The translations under genes were made by a program, and so were the position numbers. A model generated the notes under the pieces. The model did not search any database, was not told the origin of the DNA, and saw only the letters and a program-made list of their open reading frames with translations. A stretch of DNA of 64,000 nt from Mermis nigrescens. Its lineage: Eukaryota > Nematoda > Enoplea > Mermithida > Mermithidae. This document shows positions 1-12,272 of this stretch, one piece after another; within the stretch, counting starts at the first letter, position 1; each line of letters begins with the position of its first letter. Location: assembly GCA_036768485.1 (NCBI GenBank), contig JAVLUZ010000507.1:1249579-1313578 (forward strand), read 5' to 3'.

Positions 1-59
1 CCCCCTCACAGCTATAACGGCACACATCTGAGAGGTGCGGTTTTTTTTAAAGGTAGATA

Positions 60-1460
60 ATAAAAAAACTTAGTGCCCCCATTTTTTTTCTTGTGTACAC
101 TCAATACCGAGCGCGTCTTGAGTGTGTAAAGTTTACACCAAAAATTCAAATAATTTGCGGAGGGCCAATTTTTTTTTAAATGTTTTCCCTAATTAGTAGG
201 TTACGAATCTGGTCTTAAAATTTCTTTACACTCATTGGTTGTTGCACAGGAGTGTAAACTAGACGATTTTTTACAGTTTTCGTGTGCAAGAGCATATCTA
301 ACTCAGTTTTACATTCTATGCAGTCTGATTGGTTTCAAAAGGTAGACGGTTAAAAAATCTAGGTGAGACTTTTTTTAATTTTTCTTAAAAAGTAAAATTT
401 TCGAATTTAGAGGCGGTTTATTGTAAAGAGGCTGAGACAAAAAAATATTTTTTCCCTGTTATATTCTCCACTTAGTAGAAAGAACGCGGTAACTACCTTT
501 AAAATGTGCCTCGTCTTAAGCGCTACACGTCAAAATTTATTTTGTTTCTTTAAAATCGATATTGCGTTATTAGTGCAAGTGTAAACTTTACACTGAAAAT
601 ATTTTTTTCGCCCGTAGCGTCGTGGATGATGAATTTTTTTAAAAAATGTTTTCCCTAATTAGTAGGTTACGAATCTGGTCTTAAAATTTCTTTACACTCA
701 TTGGTTGTTGCACAGGAGTGTAAACTAGATGGTTTTTTATAGTTTTCGTGTGGCCGTGCATATCTAACTCAGTTTTACTTTCTATGCAGTCTGATTGGTT
801 TCAAAAGGTAGACGGTTAAAAAATCTAGGTGAGACTTTTTTATTTTTTCTTAGAAAATAATATTTTCGAATTTAGAGGCGGTTTATTGTAAAGAGTCTGA
901 GACAAAAAATATTTTTTCCCTGCCATATTCTCCACTTAGTAGAAAGAACGTCGTAACTACCATTCAAATCTGCCTCGTCTTAAGCGCTACAAGTCAAAAT
1001 TAATTTTGTTCCTTTACAATCAATATTGCGTTATTAGTGCAGGTGTAAACTTTACACTGAAAAAATTTTTTCCACCCAGAGCGTCGCGGATGATGAATTT
1101 TTTTAAAAAATGTTCTCTGTGAGGTCAGAATAATGAATCTGACCTTCAAACATTTCTACAATCAATACACAGTACCAGGGGTTTAAACTTTACACTCTAG
1201 TGAATGAGTTAAAAAACAGATTCTGTCAAAGATTTCTAAGCCAACTTTTTCGCCTAAGAGTTAAGATAATTTAAATGAAGAAAAATTAAGTAACTTTTAA
1301 GGGCTACACGTCAAAGCAAACCGCGTTCAAAAAAACGTAATATTGAGTTGTTTATGGGGGTGTAAAGTTCGAAATCTGAGGTGTAAAATGGGCGAAAAAA
1401 AACGGGTTTTTCGTATTTAATTGGTAAATCTGTATCAAATATTTTGCGGAACATAAGTTT
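60..1460. repeat. GTGTAAA-motif region with internal ~467-bp tandem duplication
   Basis: Perfect or near palindromes of the type GTGTAAAGTTTACAC or GTGTAAACTTTACAC occur near 124, 580, 1042, 1183 and 1892, interleaved with TTTACACTCA half-sites. The block starting TTTTCCCTAATTAGTAGG at 182 is repeated at 650 (period ~467 bp). No coding is evident. Confidence 0.75.
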
Positions 1461-1461
1461 T

Positions 1462-1885
1462 GCACATACAAACGTACTACAATCAAAGGGCTACAAACTG
1501 GCCTAAACCGAATTTATTTACACTCAATGGGGCGTTCGGTTCAGATTTTTAAAGTTTACAATGTGGTGGACAGTGAAAAATACGTGTTTGTCCATATTTT
1601 TGTTCGCCACCCCTTAAAAAGTACTTTATTTTTATCCTATTCGACCTCTCCCGACTTCTTCACTTCATATTTTTGTTCGCCACCCCTTAGAAAGTACTTT
1701 ATTTTTACCCTATTCGACCTTTCCCGACTTCTGCACAGAGAAAGTGGCGAACAAAAATATGCACAAACACGTATTTTTCACTGTCCACCACATTGTAAAC
1801 TTTAAAAATCTAATCCCCATTGAGTGTAAATAAATTCGGTTTAGGCCAGTTTGTAGCCCTTTGATTGTAGCACGTTTGTATGTGC
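1462..1885. repeat. Long inverted repeat (~145-bp arms) in tandem unit copy 1
   Basis: The arm at 1462-1610 (from GCACATACAAACGTACTACA to TGTTCGCCAC) is the reverse complement, with few mismatches, of 1744-1885. The ~130-bp centre contains two direct copies of a ~66-bp block beginning TTTTTGTTCGCCACCCCTTA. The 92-codon open frame across this region is a consequence of the structure, not a gene. Confidence 0.85.
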
Positions 1886-1889
1886 CATA

Positions 1890-3695
1890 CTTGTGTTTGT
1901 AAACTTTACACTGAAAAAATTTTTTGGGAAAAAAATCAGTTTGGGTTTTTTTTTAAACAGATGAAAAAAAACCGATTGATTGCCCCGGATGTACATTCTT
2001 GTGCTCAATTTCCATACGCACGTAAACGACCGTTAAGCGCAACGCTTAAGTGAGTCGCCCGGGACCACCTTCCCCTAAAAAATATCATATCTTTCATTCC
2101 ATTCCAACACATATTTTCAATCAAAATCCGGGATAGGAAAATGGGCACTCGGGCTTAATGCAACTTGAGTACGAATTGGTATGTGTGTTATCATATCTTA
2201 CGTGTGTTAAAAGATCATATGTGTGTGTCTCATATTTGTGCCTGTCTCGTTTGTACATACCTTTACCGTAAGCTTTTGCCCATAGGCCTATTGTCGTATT
2301 CATAGATCCTTTTCATTTCTCTTGGTTCGTGTTGTTACGCCTCTTTTTTCCGTGTCAGTTAAAACTGCGTGCGAGCACAGTTTTGATGGCACTTTAAGAT
2401 TTTACATTTTACAATTAGTTTTTGAGCCTGAGAGCCTCTCCGCCAGCTTCCGCGCTGAGCGTATCTTTTTTCTTTTCGTTGCCGTACGTGAGCAGACTCC
2501 GTACATGCCTTTTTATCTGCTTGGCTGCAGAACTCGTCTGTTAGTTTTCCTGCGTAGTGTGCACGCTTCTTTTCGCCGTACGCTTTGTTTTTAATCATTT
2601 GTGTTTGTGCGAATTGGCATCAGTTGTATGCCTTTGGCAGGGCTTTGTGCCCTTGTTTAATTACATTGTTTGATTTTACCCGATTAGCGTAACACGACGG
2701 TCGGCAGCATGTATCCTCCATGCTGTCGCTGTTTAATTGCTTCATAATTTTTCTGTCCAAAAAATATTGTAAAAATTAATTATTTAATTAACGATGCTGG
2801 GCTCGGTTGAATTTCCGTGCTGTCGAATTCTGTCCTTGTGCTACACTATATTTAGGAACCCTTAATATTTTCAAGCACCGGAATTCGGTCCAAAACAAGT
2901 TAAATAATAATCTTTTTGAGCCCTCAATCAGGTTTCCGGGGAACTTACTTTAATTAGGTACTTAATCTCAAAGGGGTTAAATAAGTAAGTTTTACTAGGT
3001 GCGTGCGTAGAGGGCCGGGCTACCTTGAATAGGCCGGGCCGCTTACCCCCGAATCGCCGGCTGGTGATCGACCTCCTAAAAGGGTGAGAACCCCCGTGTG
3101 AGTGCATAAGCTTGAGATTCGGGTTAAGTAAGCGAAGTGAATGTAGCTTGAGTCTACGTATACACATCTGATATTTATTTGTCCTTGGGCCATTGTGGAG
3201 ACTTAATTTTTTCATAAATGTTGATCGTAATATCAGAATTACGAATCCGACTGAGATTTTCTTTGAACTCTGTGGTTGTGTAAAGTTTACACTGCATATT
3301 AACTCTTGTTCTAGAGCTTTGCGGGAGCTTAATTTTTTCAAAATGTTCTACGTAAAATCAGAATTGAGAATCTGGCTGTTAGTTTTCTCTACACCTAGTA
3401 GTTGTGTGAAGTTTGCACTAATCATTTGTTGTTAAAATGTAGTTTATACTACAAATTTATTTTACTTCCAAATCTGAGCGTTAGTGTTCCTTACAATTGA
3501 TATTTGCGTAAAGTTAATGCAGAAAAACTTTGATCTGTTAAAATAATGTAAGGTTGTCTTGTTTGAAAAGGATAATGCTGATGTTAAGAACAGTATTGTC
3601 TTCCGTGTTCTTGGACTGCTGTCATTATTGTGGTGGCATGTTACTGTATGTGTGTACTGACTGATGTACTCAAATAATACTAATTTAAAGTGGGG
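1890..3695. other. Non-coding interior of the tandem unit
   Basis: Contains further GTGTAAAGTTTACAC motifs (near 1892 and 3283) and a locally GC-rich patch at about 2996-3120. The part from about 3145 recurs, diverged, at 35310-35800 and, inverted, within 52000-53800. I see no gene or RNA that I can name. Confidence 0.5.
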
Positions 3696-4377
3696 TACTA
3701 GCAAAGAAAAATGCTCTGATGGAACAAAAAAGATGAATATACTTGGAATTATGGATTATTAAGGATGTAAAAGGAGGGGACTTGGAAAAATCTGCCTAAA
3801 GTCGCAAAATCTGCTAAAAATCAGACTTTCTCCAAGCAACGCTAAAAATCGATGTATATTCTGCGGCCAACAGATTAAAATAAATATTTAACCATAAAAA
3901 TGATTGAAAAAGCAGCACGTTAGCTATGCAGTAGCTATGGGAAATGATATTGAGTAAACTAACAGTCTTTTAAGCCAATTGAATGAAATAGCAAACATCG
4001 AAGACAATTGGAGACATGGTTGGTTTAAAACAGTAGGAAACGCGTATGTTGACTTGAGACAGACCAAATCTAGATACACTAGCATGCCCGAAATGATTGT
4101 GTGCACTAATCCATCGGCCCCTGCTTTGCTTGCTATAATGCTCATAACAAAATAAAACAACTTTGAATACAATACCTCTTAGTTTTCTATCAATCAGGTG
4201 CCGGCAATTTAAAAAAGTAACCTTGATATATTTCGTACACTCTTATCTGAAACTTCGAACATTATTAAAAAGAGACACTTTTTTAGAGGCCGCAGAATAT
4301 ACTTAGATTTTTTGCGTTGCTTAAAGAAAGTCTGATTTTTAGCAGATTTTGCGACTTTAGGTAGATTTTTCCTAGTA
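3696..4377. mobile_element. E1 element, copy 1 (3' terminal repeat truncated)
   Basis: Starts TACTAGCAAAGAAAAATGCT and runs to the inverted terminal segment that ends at CCTAGT (4376), where the outer part of the right TIR is missing. The terminal repeats contain TATATTCTGCGGCC and GATTTTTAGCAGATTTTGCG. The intact relative is at 51237-51997. Confidence 0.75.
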
Positions 4378-4485
4378 TAATACATACACAATGGAAGTAT
4401 AAATTGCTAAGTACCTAATGACATTCGCTACAACACTGACATAGATAGGAATAACTACTATTTTTTGTTAACAAAAAGTTGGGTA

Positions 4486-5775
4486 CTAGCAAGAAAAAAT
4501 GCTCCGATGGAACAAAAAAGGTAGAATATACTTGGAACAAAGAATTATCAAGGACGTAAACGGAGGGGACTAGAAAAATCTCCTATCTACAAATGTCACA
4601 AAATTTGCTAAAACTCAGAAATTTCCTAAACAAAAAAATGAAAGTAAGGAAATCAAAGAAAAAACCTACCTGTGCCTAAAACGGCAAGATCTGCTAAAAA
4701 TCAGACTTTTTCTAAGCAACGCAAAAATCGAAGTATATTCTGCGGCCTCTGAAAAAAATAGGTGAACCTTCTCATATTGTCCACCATACAGTGGGCGGTT
4801 CCAAAATGCTGAGGGGGTTTTCAAATTGGAATATTGGCCTTAAAAATAGTGCTATGGCGAAGAAAACACCATTTTTGAACGTTTCTTGTCGAGCTCTATC
4901 TATCGGTACCTACCAAATAAACCCAAAAAGAGCAGAAAGATTTAAAAAATTGAATTTTGGAGGTATTGTTAAATATTTGCGTTTTCTTGTTGGGTATTTT
5001 GCCTTGGGGTGCATACTCCCCAAACCCCCTACGTCTAGGTATGGTGTCCAATGCTTAATATAAAGCTTATAAAATAAATCTCAAATCTGCGTTTTTGCTA
5101 ATCACTTGCAACGTTAATTTATTCGATATTGTGGCTAGATAAATATTACAAAAAGTTATATCCTATGATTATTTGCGATACCGCAACGAAAGACTGTGAT
5201 TTCTATATAATGCATGCGTCCATTCAGTACTCTTCTGGCGTTTAATCCCACCAGACCACCCGGATTTTATTCCTGCCCATGTAAACTGATGACCATTAGG
5301 CATGGGAGGTTAGGGGTATGCACCAGTGTTCAATCAGAACGTCGAAAATTGCCGTTTTTCCAACATACCATAATTACTATTTTTTGACCCAGAAAAATAT
5401 TGCAACATGGCGCTGCTCAGCTATGGCGATATCTGCTTTTGCAGGGTGAGTGGTTCAGTTATCCAGCCCAATGTTTTATCTTTGTTCGACAGGATGCTGC
5501 TTTCTTCTGCAGGCCGCAGAATATACTTCGATTTTTGCGTTGCTTAGAAAAAGTCTGATTTTTAGCAGATCTTGCAGTTTTAGGCACAGGTAGGTTTTTT
5601 CTTTGATTTCCTTACTTTCATTTTTTTTTGTTTAGGAAATTTCTGAGTTTTAGCAAATTTTGTGACATTTGTAGATAGGAGATTTTTCTAGTCCCCTCCT
5701 TTTACGTCCTTGATAATTCTTTGTTCCAAGTATATTCTACCTTTTTTGTTCCATCGGAGCATTTTTTCTTGCTAG
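4486..5775. mobile_element. E2 element with long TIRs, copy 1
   Basis: Left end CTAGCAAGAAAAAATGCTCC and right end GGAGCATTTTTTCTTGCTAG form inverted repeats of roughly 260 bp. TA flanks the left end, but TG the right. The interior carries a complete MITE-A (4784-5044) and part of a second, inverted MITE-A (about 5300-5420). No transposase is visible, so it is non-autonomous. Confidence 0.75.
4784..5044. mobile_element. MITE-A with 6-bp target duplication (TGTCCA)
   Basis: Terminal repeats CCATACAGTGGGCGG and CGTCTAGGTATGG are flanked by TGTCCA at 4778-4783 and 5045-5050. The internal sequence (ATGGCGAAGAAAACACC, TTTCTTGTCGAGCTCTATC, GGTATTTTGCC) defines the family. Confidence 0.75.
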
Positions 5776-6240
5776 TGATTCGTATATTTCATCAAGACCA
5801 TAAACGAGTGTGCAGGTTTACATTTTCAGAATAAGTCTACCTGAGAATTTGGTAGACCTGCCAGAATTGAACCTTCAGCATTTGTGCGCAATCCAGGATT
5901 TTGCCTCATTCGAGTCATCTCGCAAGATTGGATTCCTGCTCATTATGGTCTACTCAACACTGCCAGAAAAAATGAATTATGTTCTAGTGAAAAATGAAAA
6001 ATAAGTGTTAAAATTAAATGAAAATCAAAAGTTTCACGCTATCTGCTTCAAAATAGCCAGAAAATGATTATTAGCGTAGTTTTTACGCCTTTTTAACATT
6101 CATACTAGTTTTGAGGTCAATGGTCAGACCGAGAAATGTGCTAAACATAAAGTTCTGGGGGTCTTACATAATTTGAGGGATTTCCAGAATTTCGGGTTGG
6201 GGGTTAAGTCTAAACATCCCTTCCCCACGCTTATGTGTGC
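5776..6240. other. Non-coding linker
   Basis: AT-rich unit sequence between E2 and the minisatellite; nothing recognisable. A 64-codon frame at 5810 is disrupted by indels in copy 2, which argues against it being a gene. Confidence 0.5.
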
Positions 6241-6612
6241 TTAGGACAGTGCGACTGTTGGAAGGGTAGGACTGCTGAAACGGTGGAACTGCTTGGAATT
6301 GGTGGGGTACCTGGAGACTGGTGGGGCTGTTGGGATTATCAGTAGGGCTGTTAAGACGGTGGGCTGTTGGAACGGTGGGGTTGGTGGGACGGTGGGACTG
6401 TTGGGATTTGTAGGGCTGTTGGGATTGGTGGGGCTGTTGGGATCGGTGTGGCTGTTGGGATTATTGGTGGGGCTGTTGGGACGGTGGGCTGTTGTGACTG
6501 GTGGGGCTGTTGGGATGGGTGGGGCTGTTGGGATTTTTTGGTGAGGCTGTTGGGATGGTGGGGCTGTTGGGACAGTGGGGCTGTTGGGATATGGCGGGGC
6601 TGTTGGGACACA
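6241..6612. repeat. G-rich ~18-bp minisatellite, copy 1
   Basis: Variants of GGTGGGGCTGTTGGGAT are repeated about 18-20 times. G-tracts of 3-4 recur every few bases, so the plus strand has strong G-quadruplex potential. Long frames on both strands (Pro/Thr/Ser/Asn repeats on minus, Gly/Val/Trp on plus) are a by-product of the 18-bp period. Confidence 0.85.
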
Positions 6613-6727
6613 ATGCATGCATGCATGCAAGGCTATAACTAATTGGGTAACCTACCTACAGTAAATCGTAAAACAGAAAGAATACCATCGTGCAAAAATA
6701 ACTTTCTGATCTGTTTAACCAGATATA

Positions 6728-6897
6728 ACTTGGCTTAATAGATCCAAGATCCAGATAAAGATCGGGTTCTAATTTTCTGGCAGATCCAGATACAGATCAG
6801 ATAACCAGATCAAGAAAATATTCAGATCCAGATCCAGATGATCTGGATCTGGATCCTGAATCTGGATAAAAAGATCAGATCCAGATGATCTTTTACA
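6728..6897. repeat. CAGATC simple-repeat array ending in a hAT-like terminus, copy 1
   Basis: Repeated AGATCC/CAGATC with a central palindrome (CCAGATGATCTGGATCTGG) ends in GATCTTTTACAACACTA, essentially the right terminus of the hAT-like element at 16530-17433. No matching left terminus is visible. Confidence 0.7.
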
Positions 6898-7735
6898 ACA
6901 CTAATTACTAATAAGCCGAAAATAAAAAATTTAACGTCAGAAATATAGTTTTCAATAAGAAGAATACGAAAATAAGATAAAAAACACCACTCATTGCTGT
7001 AAAACTCGAAATAAATAACAGAATTTGAATTATAAAAAAGGGATTTCTAGAAACCTCAATAAAATCCTCACTTTAATTTGTTCAATAGAGCACTGAAAAG
7101 AAAGAATTAAAAACTCAAAATCTACGACGTTATGTAATTTTCAACGGATCTATCGAGCCATATAAAATTCAACACCTTAAACCGTCTTATACGTTAGATA
7201 AATGTAATTCTTCATAAAATTTGCATATGCCAATTCTGTTATTACTAATAAGCCGAAAATAAAAAATTAAACGTCAGAAATATAGTTATCGATATGAAGA
7301 ATACGAAAATAAGATAAAAAACACCACTCATCGCTGGAAACCTCGAAATAAATAACAAAATAAAAAAAAGGATTCTTAGAAACCTCAATAAAATCCTCAA
7401 TTTTGACTTTAAAGAAAAGAGGAAAAAAATACCCCCCGAAGAAGACTTTGCGCTTTCTACTGATATATTTTTAGGGTTGTATAACCTAAACTTGGAGTTC
7501 AAAACCCTTATCTGTAGAACAAAAAAATTAATTTTCTAATTTTGAACAAAAAAAATAAAAAAATATGGTAGTATGGTCTGGTTAGCCCAGTTTATTCACG
7601 AAAAAATCATTTAAATACGATCAAGCCCCAACAACTTATTAACAAAATAAACGAAAAAATTGTGGGGTGTGCAAAACATAGGACCCCCCAAAAAGTCAAA
7701 CATATATATGGGAAGCTGACGCTTCCTATATCATA
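6898..7735. repeat. AT-rich tail of copy 1 with a ~340-bp local duplication
   Basis: TTACTAATAAGCCGAAAATA at 6904 recurs at 7242, followed by about 130 bp of similar sequence (ATACGAAAATAAGATAAAAA, CACCACTCAT). Near 7565 a short string GTAGTATGGTCTGGTTAG recurs, with one change, at 61111. No gene seen. Confidence 0.6.
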
Positions 7736-7790
7736 GGTAGCGCGTTAGCGCGTACCTATAATATACTTGGGAACCCCCAACATATGCCCC
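7736..7790 (+). repeat. Hairpin cap at the junction of the tandem units
   Basis: A hairpin with stem GGTA(G)CGCG / CGCGTACC and loop TTAG is followed by TATAATATACTTGGG and ACCCCCAACATATG, then the GTGTAAA region. A second hairpin, GGAAGC-TGAC-GCTTCC, lies just upstream (7711-7726). The same cap heads other copies of the family in this window. Confidence 0.65.
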
Positions 7791-9248
7791 CCCCCTCACA
7801 GCTATAACGGCACACATCTGAGAGGTGCGGTTTTTTTTAAAGGTAGATAATAAAAAAACTTAGTGCCCCCATTTTTTTTCTTGTGTACACTCAATACCGA
7901 GCGCGTCTTGAGTGTGTAAAGTTTACACCAAAAATTCAAATAATTTGCGGAGGGCCAATTTTTTTTTAAATGTTTTCCCTAATTAGTAGGTTACGAATCT
8001 GGTCTTAAAATTTCTTTACACTCATTGGTTGTTGCACAGGAGTGTAAACTAGACGATTTTTTACAGTTTTCGTGTGCAAGAGCATATCTAACTCAGTTTT
8101 ACATTCTATGCAGTCTGATTGGTTTCAAAAGGTAGACGGTTAAAAAATCTAGGTGAGACTTTTTTTAATTTTTTCTTAAAAAGTAAAATTTTCGAATTTA
8201 GAGGCGGTTTATTGTAAAGAGGCTGAGACAAAAAAATATTTTTCCCTGTTATATTCTCCACTTAGTAGAAAGAACGCGGTAACTACCTTTAAAATGTGCC
8301 TCGTCTTAAGCGCTACACGTCAAAATTTATTTTGTTTCTTTAAAATCGATATTGCGTTATTAGTGCAAGTGTAAACTTTACACTGAAAATATTTTTTTCG
8401 CCCGTAGCGTCGTGGATGATGAATTTTTTTAAAAATGTTTTCCCTAATTAGTAGGTTACGAATCTGGTCTTAAAATTTCTTTACACTCATTGGTTGTTGC
8501 ACAGGAGTGTAAACTAGATGGTTTTTTATAGTTTTCGTGTGGCCGTGCATATCTAACTCAGTTTTACTTTCTATGCAGTCTGATTGGTTTCAAAAGGTAG
8601 ACGGTTAAAAAATCTAGGTGAGACTTTTTTATTTTTTCTTAGAAAATAATATTTTCGAATTTAGAGGCGGTTTATTGTAAAGAGTCTGAGACAAAAAATA
8701 TTTTTCCCTGCCATATTCTCCACTTAGTAGAAAGAACGTCGTAACTACCATTCAAATCTGCCTCGTCTTAAGCGCTACAAGTCAAAATTAATTTTGTTCC
8801 TTTACAATCAATATTGCGTTATTAGTGCAGGTGTAAACTTTACACTGAAAAAATTTTTTCCACCCAGAGCGTCGCGGATGATGAATTTTTTTAAAAAATG
8901 TTCTCTGTGAGGTCAGAATAATGAATCTGACCTTCAAACATTTCTACAATCAATACACAGTACCAGGGGTTTAAACTTTACACTCTAGTGAATGAGTTAA
9001 AAAACAGATTCTGTCAAAGATTTCTAAGCCAACTTTTTCGCCTAAGAGTTAAGATAATTTAAATGAAGAAAAATTAAGTAACTTTTAAGGGCTACACGTC
9101 AAAGCAAACCGCGTTCAAAAAAACGTAATATTGAGTTGTTTATGGGGGTGTAAAGTTCGAAATCTGAGGTGTAAAATGGGCGAAAAAAACGGGTTTTTCG
9201 TATTTAATTGGTAAATCTGTATCAAATATTTTGCGGAACATAAGTTTT

Positions 9249-9672
9249 GCACATACAAACGTACTACAATCAAAGGGCTACAAACTGGCCTAAACCGAAT
9301 TTATTTACACTCAATGGGGCGTTCGGTTCAGATTTTTAAAGTTTACAATGTGGTGGACAGTGAAAAATACGTGTTTGTCCATATTTTTGTTCGCCACCCC
9401 TTAAAAAGTACTTTATTTTTATCCTATTCGACCTCTCCCGACTTCTTCACTTCATATTTTTGTTCGCCACCCCTTAGAAAGTACTTTATTTTTACCCTAT
9501 TCGACCTTTCCCGACTTCTGCACAGAGAAAGTGGCGAACAAAAATATGCACAAACACGTATTTTTCACTGTCCACCACATTGTAAACTTTAAAAATCTAA
9601 TCCCCATTGAGTGTAAATAAATTCGGTTTAGGCCAGTTTGTAGCCCTTTGATTGTAGCACGTTTGTATGTGC
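9249..9672. repeat. Long inverted repeat, tandem unit copy 2
   Basis: Same structure as 1462-1885, shifted by 7787 bp: arms about 9249-9397 and 9531-9672. Confidence 0.85.
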
Positions 9673-11482
9673 CATACTTGTGTTTGTAAACTTTACACTG
9701 AAAAAATTTTTTGGGAAAAAAATCAGTTTGGGTTTTTTTTTAAACAGATGAAAAAAAACCGATTGATTGCCCCGGATGTACATTCTTGTGCTCAATTTCC
9801 ATACGCACGTAAACGACCGTTAAGCGCAACGCTTAAGTGAGTCGCCCGGGACCACCTTCCCCTAAAAAATATCATATCTTTCATTCCATTCCAACACATA
9901 TTTTCAATCAAAATCCGGGATAGGAAAATGGGCACTCGGGCTTAATGCAACTTGAGTACGAATTGGTATGTGTGTTATCATATCTTACGTGTGTTAAAAG
10001 ATCATATGTGTGTGTCTCATATTTGTGCCTGTCTCGTTTGTACATACCTTTACCGTAAGCTTTTGCCCATAGGCCTATTGTCGTATTCATAGATCCTTTT
10101 CATTTCTCTTGGTTCGTGTTGTTACGCCTCTTTTTTCCGTGTCAGTTAAAACTGCGTGCGAGCACAGTTTTGATGGCACTTTAAGATTTTACATTTTACA
10201 ATTAGTTTTTGAGCCTGAGAGCCTCTCCGCCAGCTTCCGCGCTGAGCGTATCTTTTTTCTTTTCGTTGCCGTACGTGAGCAGACTCCGTACATGCCTTTT
10301 TATCTGCTTGGCTGCAGAACTCGTCTGTTAGTTTTCCTGCGTAGTGTGCACGCTTCTTTTCGCCGTACGCTTTGTTTTTAATCATTTGTGTTTGTGCGAA
10401 TTGGCATCAGTTGTATGCCTTTGGCAGGGCTTTGTGCCCTTGTTTAATTACATTGTTTGATTTTACCCGATTAGCGTAACACGACGGTCGGCAGCATGTA
10501 TCCTCCATGCTGTCGCTGTTTAATTGCTTCATAATTTTTCTGTCCAAAAAATATTGTAAAAATTAATTATTTAATTAACGATGCTGGGCTCGGTTGAATT
10601 TCCGTGCTGTCGAATTCTGTCCTTGTGCTACACTATATTTAGGAACCCTTAATATTTTCAAGCACCGGAATTCGGTCCAAAACAAGTTAAATAATAATCT
10701 TTTTGAGCCCTCAATCAGGTTTCCGGGGAACTTACTTTAATTAGGTACTTAATCTCAAAGGGGTTAAATAAGTAAGTTTTACTAGGTGCGTGCGTAGAGG
10801 GCCGGGCTACCTTGAATAGGCCGGGCCGCTTACCCCCGAATCGCCGGCTGGTGATCGACCTCCTAAAAGGGTGAGAACCCCCGTGTGAGTGCATAAGCTT
10901 GAGATTCGGGTTAAGTAAGCGAAGTGAATGTAGCTTGAGTCTACGTATACACATCTGATATTTATTTGTCCTTGGGCCATTGTGGAGACTTAATTTTTTC
11001 ATAAATGTTGATCGTAATATCAGAATTACGAATCCGACTGAGATTTTCTTTGAACTCTGTGGTTGTGTAAAGTTTACACTGCATATTAACTCTTGTTCTA
11101 GAGCTTTGCGGGAGCTTAATTTTTTCAAAATGTTCTACGTAAAATCAGAATTGAGAATCTGGCTGTTAGTTTTCTCTACACCTAGTAGTTGTGTGAAGTT
11201 TGCACTAATCATTTGTTGTTAAAATGTAGTTTATACTACAAATTTATTTTACTTCCAAATCTGAGCGTTAGTGTTCCTTACAATTGATATTTGCGTAAAG
11301 TTAATGCAGAAAAACTTTGATCTGTTAAAATAATGTAAGGTTGTCTTGTTTGAAAAGGATAATGCTGATGTTAAGAACAGTATTGTCTTCCGTGTTCTTG
11401 GACTGCTGTCATTATTGTGGTGGCATGTTACTGTATGTGTGTACTGACTGATGTACTCAAATAATACTAATTTAAAGTGGGG

Positions 11483-12164
11483 TACTAGCAAAGAAAAATG
11501 CTCTGATGGAACAAAAAAGATGAATATACTTGGAATTATGGATTATTAAGGATGTAAAAGGAGGGGACTTGGAAAAATCTGCCTAAAGTCGCAAAATCTG
11601 CTAAAAATCAGACTTTCTCCAAGCAACGCTAAAAATCGATGTATATTCTGCGGCCAACAGATTAAAATAAATATTTAACCATAAAAATGATTGAAAAAGC
11701 AGCACGTTAGCTATGCAGTAGCTATGGGAAATGATATTGAGTAAACTAACAGTCTTTTAAGCCAATTGAATGAAATAGCAAACATCGAAGACAATTGGAG
11801 ACATGGTTGGTTTAAAACAGTAGGAAACGCGTATGTTGACTTGAGACAGACTAAATCTAGATACACTAGCATGCCCGAAATGATTGTGTGCACTAATCCA
11901 TCGGCCCCTGCTTTGCTTGCTATAATGCTCATAACAAAATAAAACAACTTTGAATACAATACCTCTTAGTTTTCTATCAATCAGGTGCCAGCAATTTAAA
12001 AAAGTAACCTTGATATATTTCGTACACTCTTATCTGAAACTTCGAACATTATTAAAAAGAGACACTTTTTTAGAGGCCGCAGAATATACTTAGATTTTTT
12101 GCGTTGCTTAGAGAAAGTCTGATTTTTAGCAGATTTTGCGACTTTAGGTAGATTTTTCCTAGTA
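11483..12164. mobile_element. E1 element, copy in tandem unit 2
   Basis: The +7787 duplicate of 3696-4377, with the same right-end truncation, so the truncation predates the tandem duplication. Confidence 0.75.
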
Positions 12165-12272
12165 TAATACATACACAATGGAAGTATAAATTGCTAAGTA
12201 CCTAATGACATTCGCTACAACACTGACATAGATAGGAATAACTACTATTTTTTGTTAACAAAAAGTTGGGTA

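Larger units (their letters stand above)
1..7789. repeat. Tandem unit copy 1 (~7.79 kb; left end cut by the window)
   Basis: Position 1 (CCCCCTCACAGCTATAACGG) recurs at 7791, and essentially everything to about 6897 recurs to about 14686 with offsets of only 7787-7790. Differences are scattered single-base changes and homopolymer indels. The unit holds the GTGTAAA region (1-3695), E1 (3696-4377), E2 (4486-5775), a G-rich minisatellite (6241-6612) and a CAGATC array (6728-6897). No convincing gene is present; the open frames (at most ~137 codons) recur in both copies and have no recognisable domains. Confidence 0.9.

Noticed and set aside
1527..1805. 92-codon plus-strand frame (repeated at 9314-9592)
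   Set aside because: It spans both arms and the centre of a long inverted repeat; the composition follows from the structure.
2996..3120. GC-rich patch as a tRNA, 5S or rRNA fragment
   Set aside because: No tRNA A/B-box arrangement or cloverleaf, and no stretch I could confidently place in rRNA.
2928..3341. 137-codon minus-strand frame (repeated at 10715-11128)
   Set aside because: It lies in non-coding repeat sequence, crosses the GC-rich patch and GTGTAAA motifs, and has no recognisable domain. Conservation in the second copy only reflects recent duplication.
6241..6642. Overlapping 83-129-codon frames on both strands
   Set aside because: All translate the 18-bp minisatellite; repeat peptides in several frames are expected from a period divisible by three.
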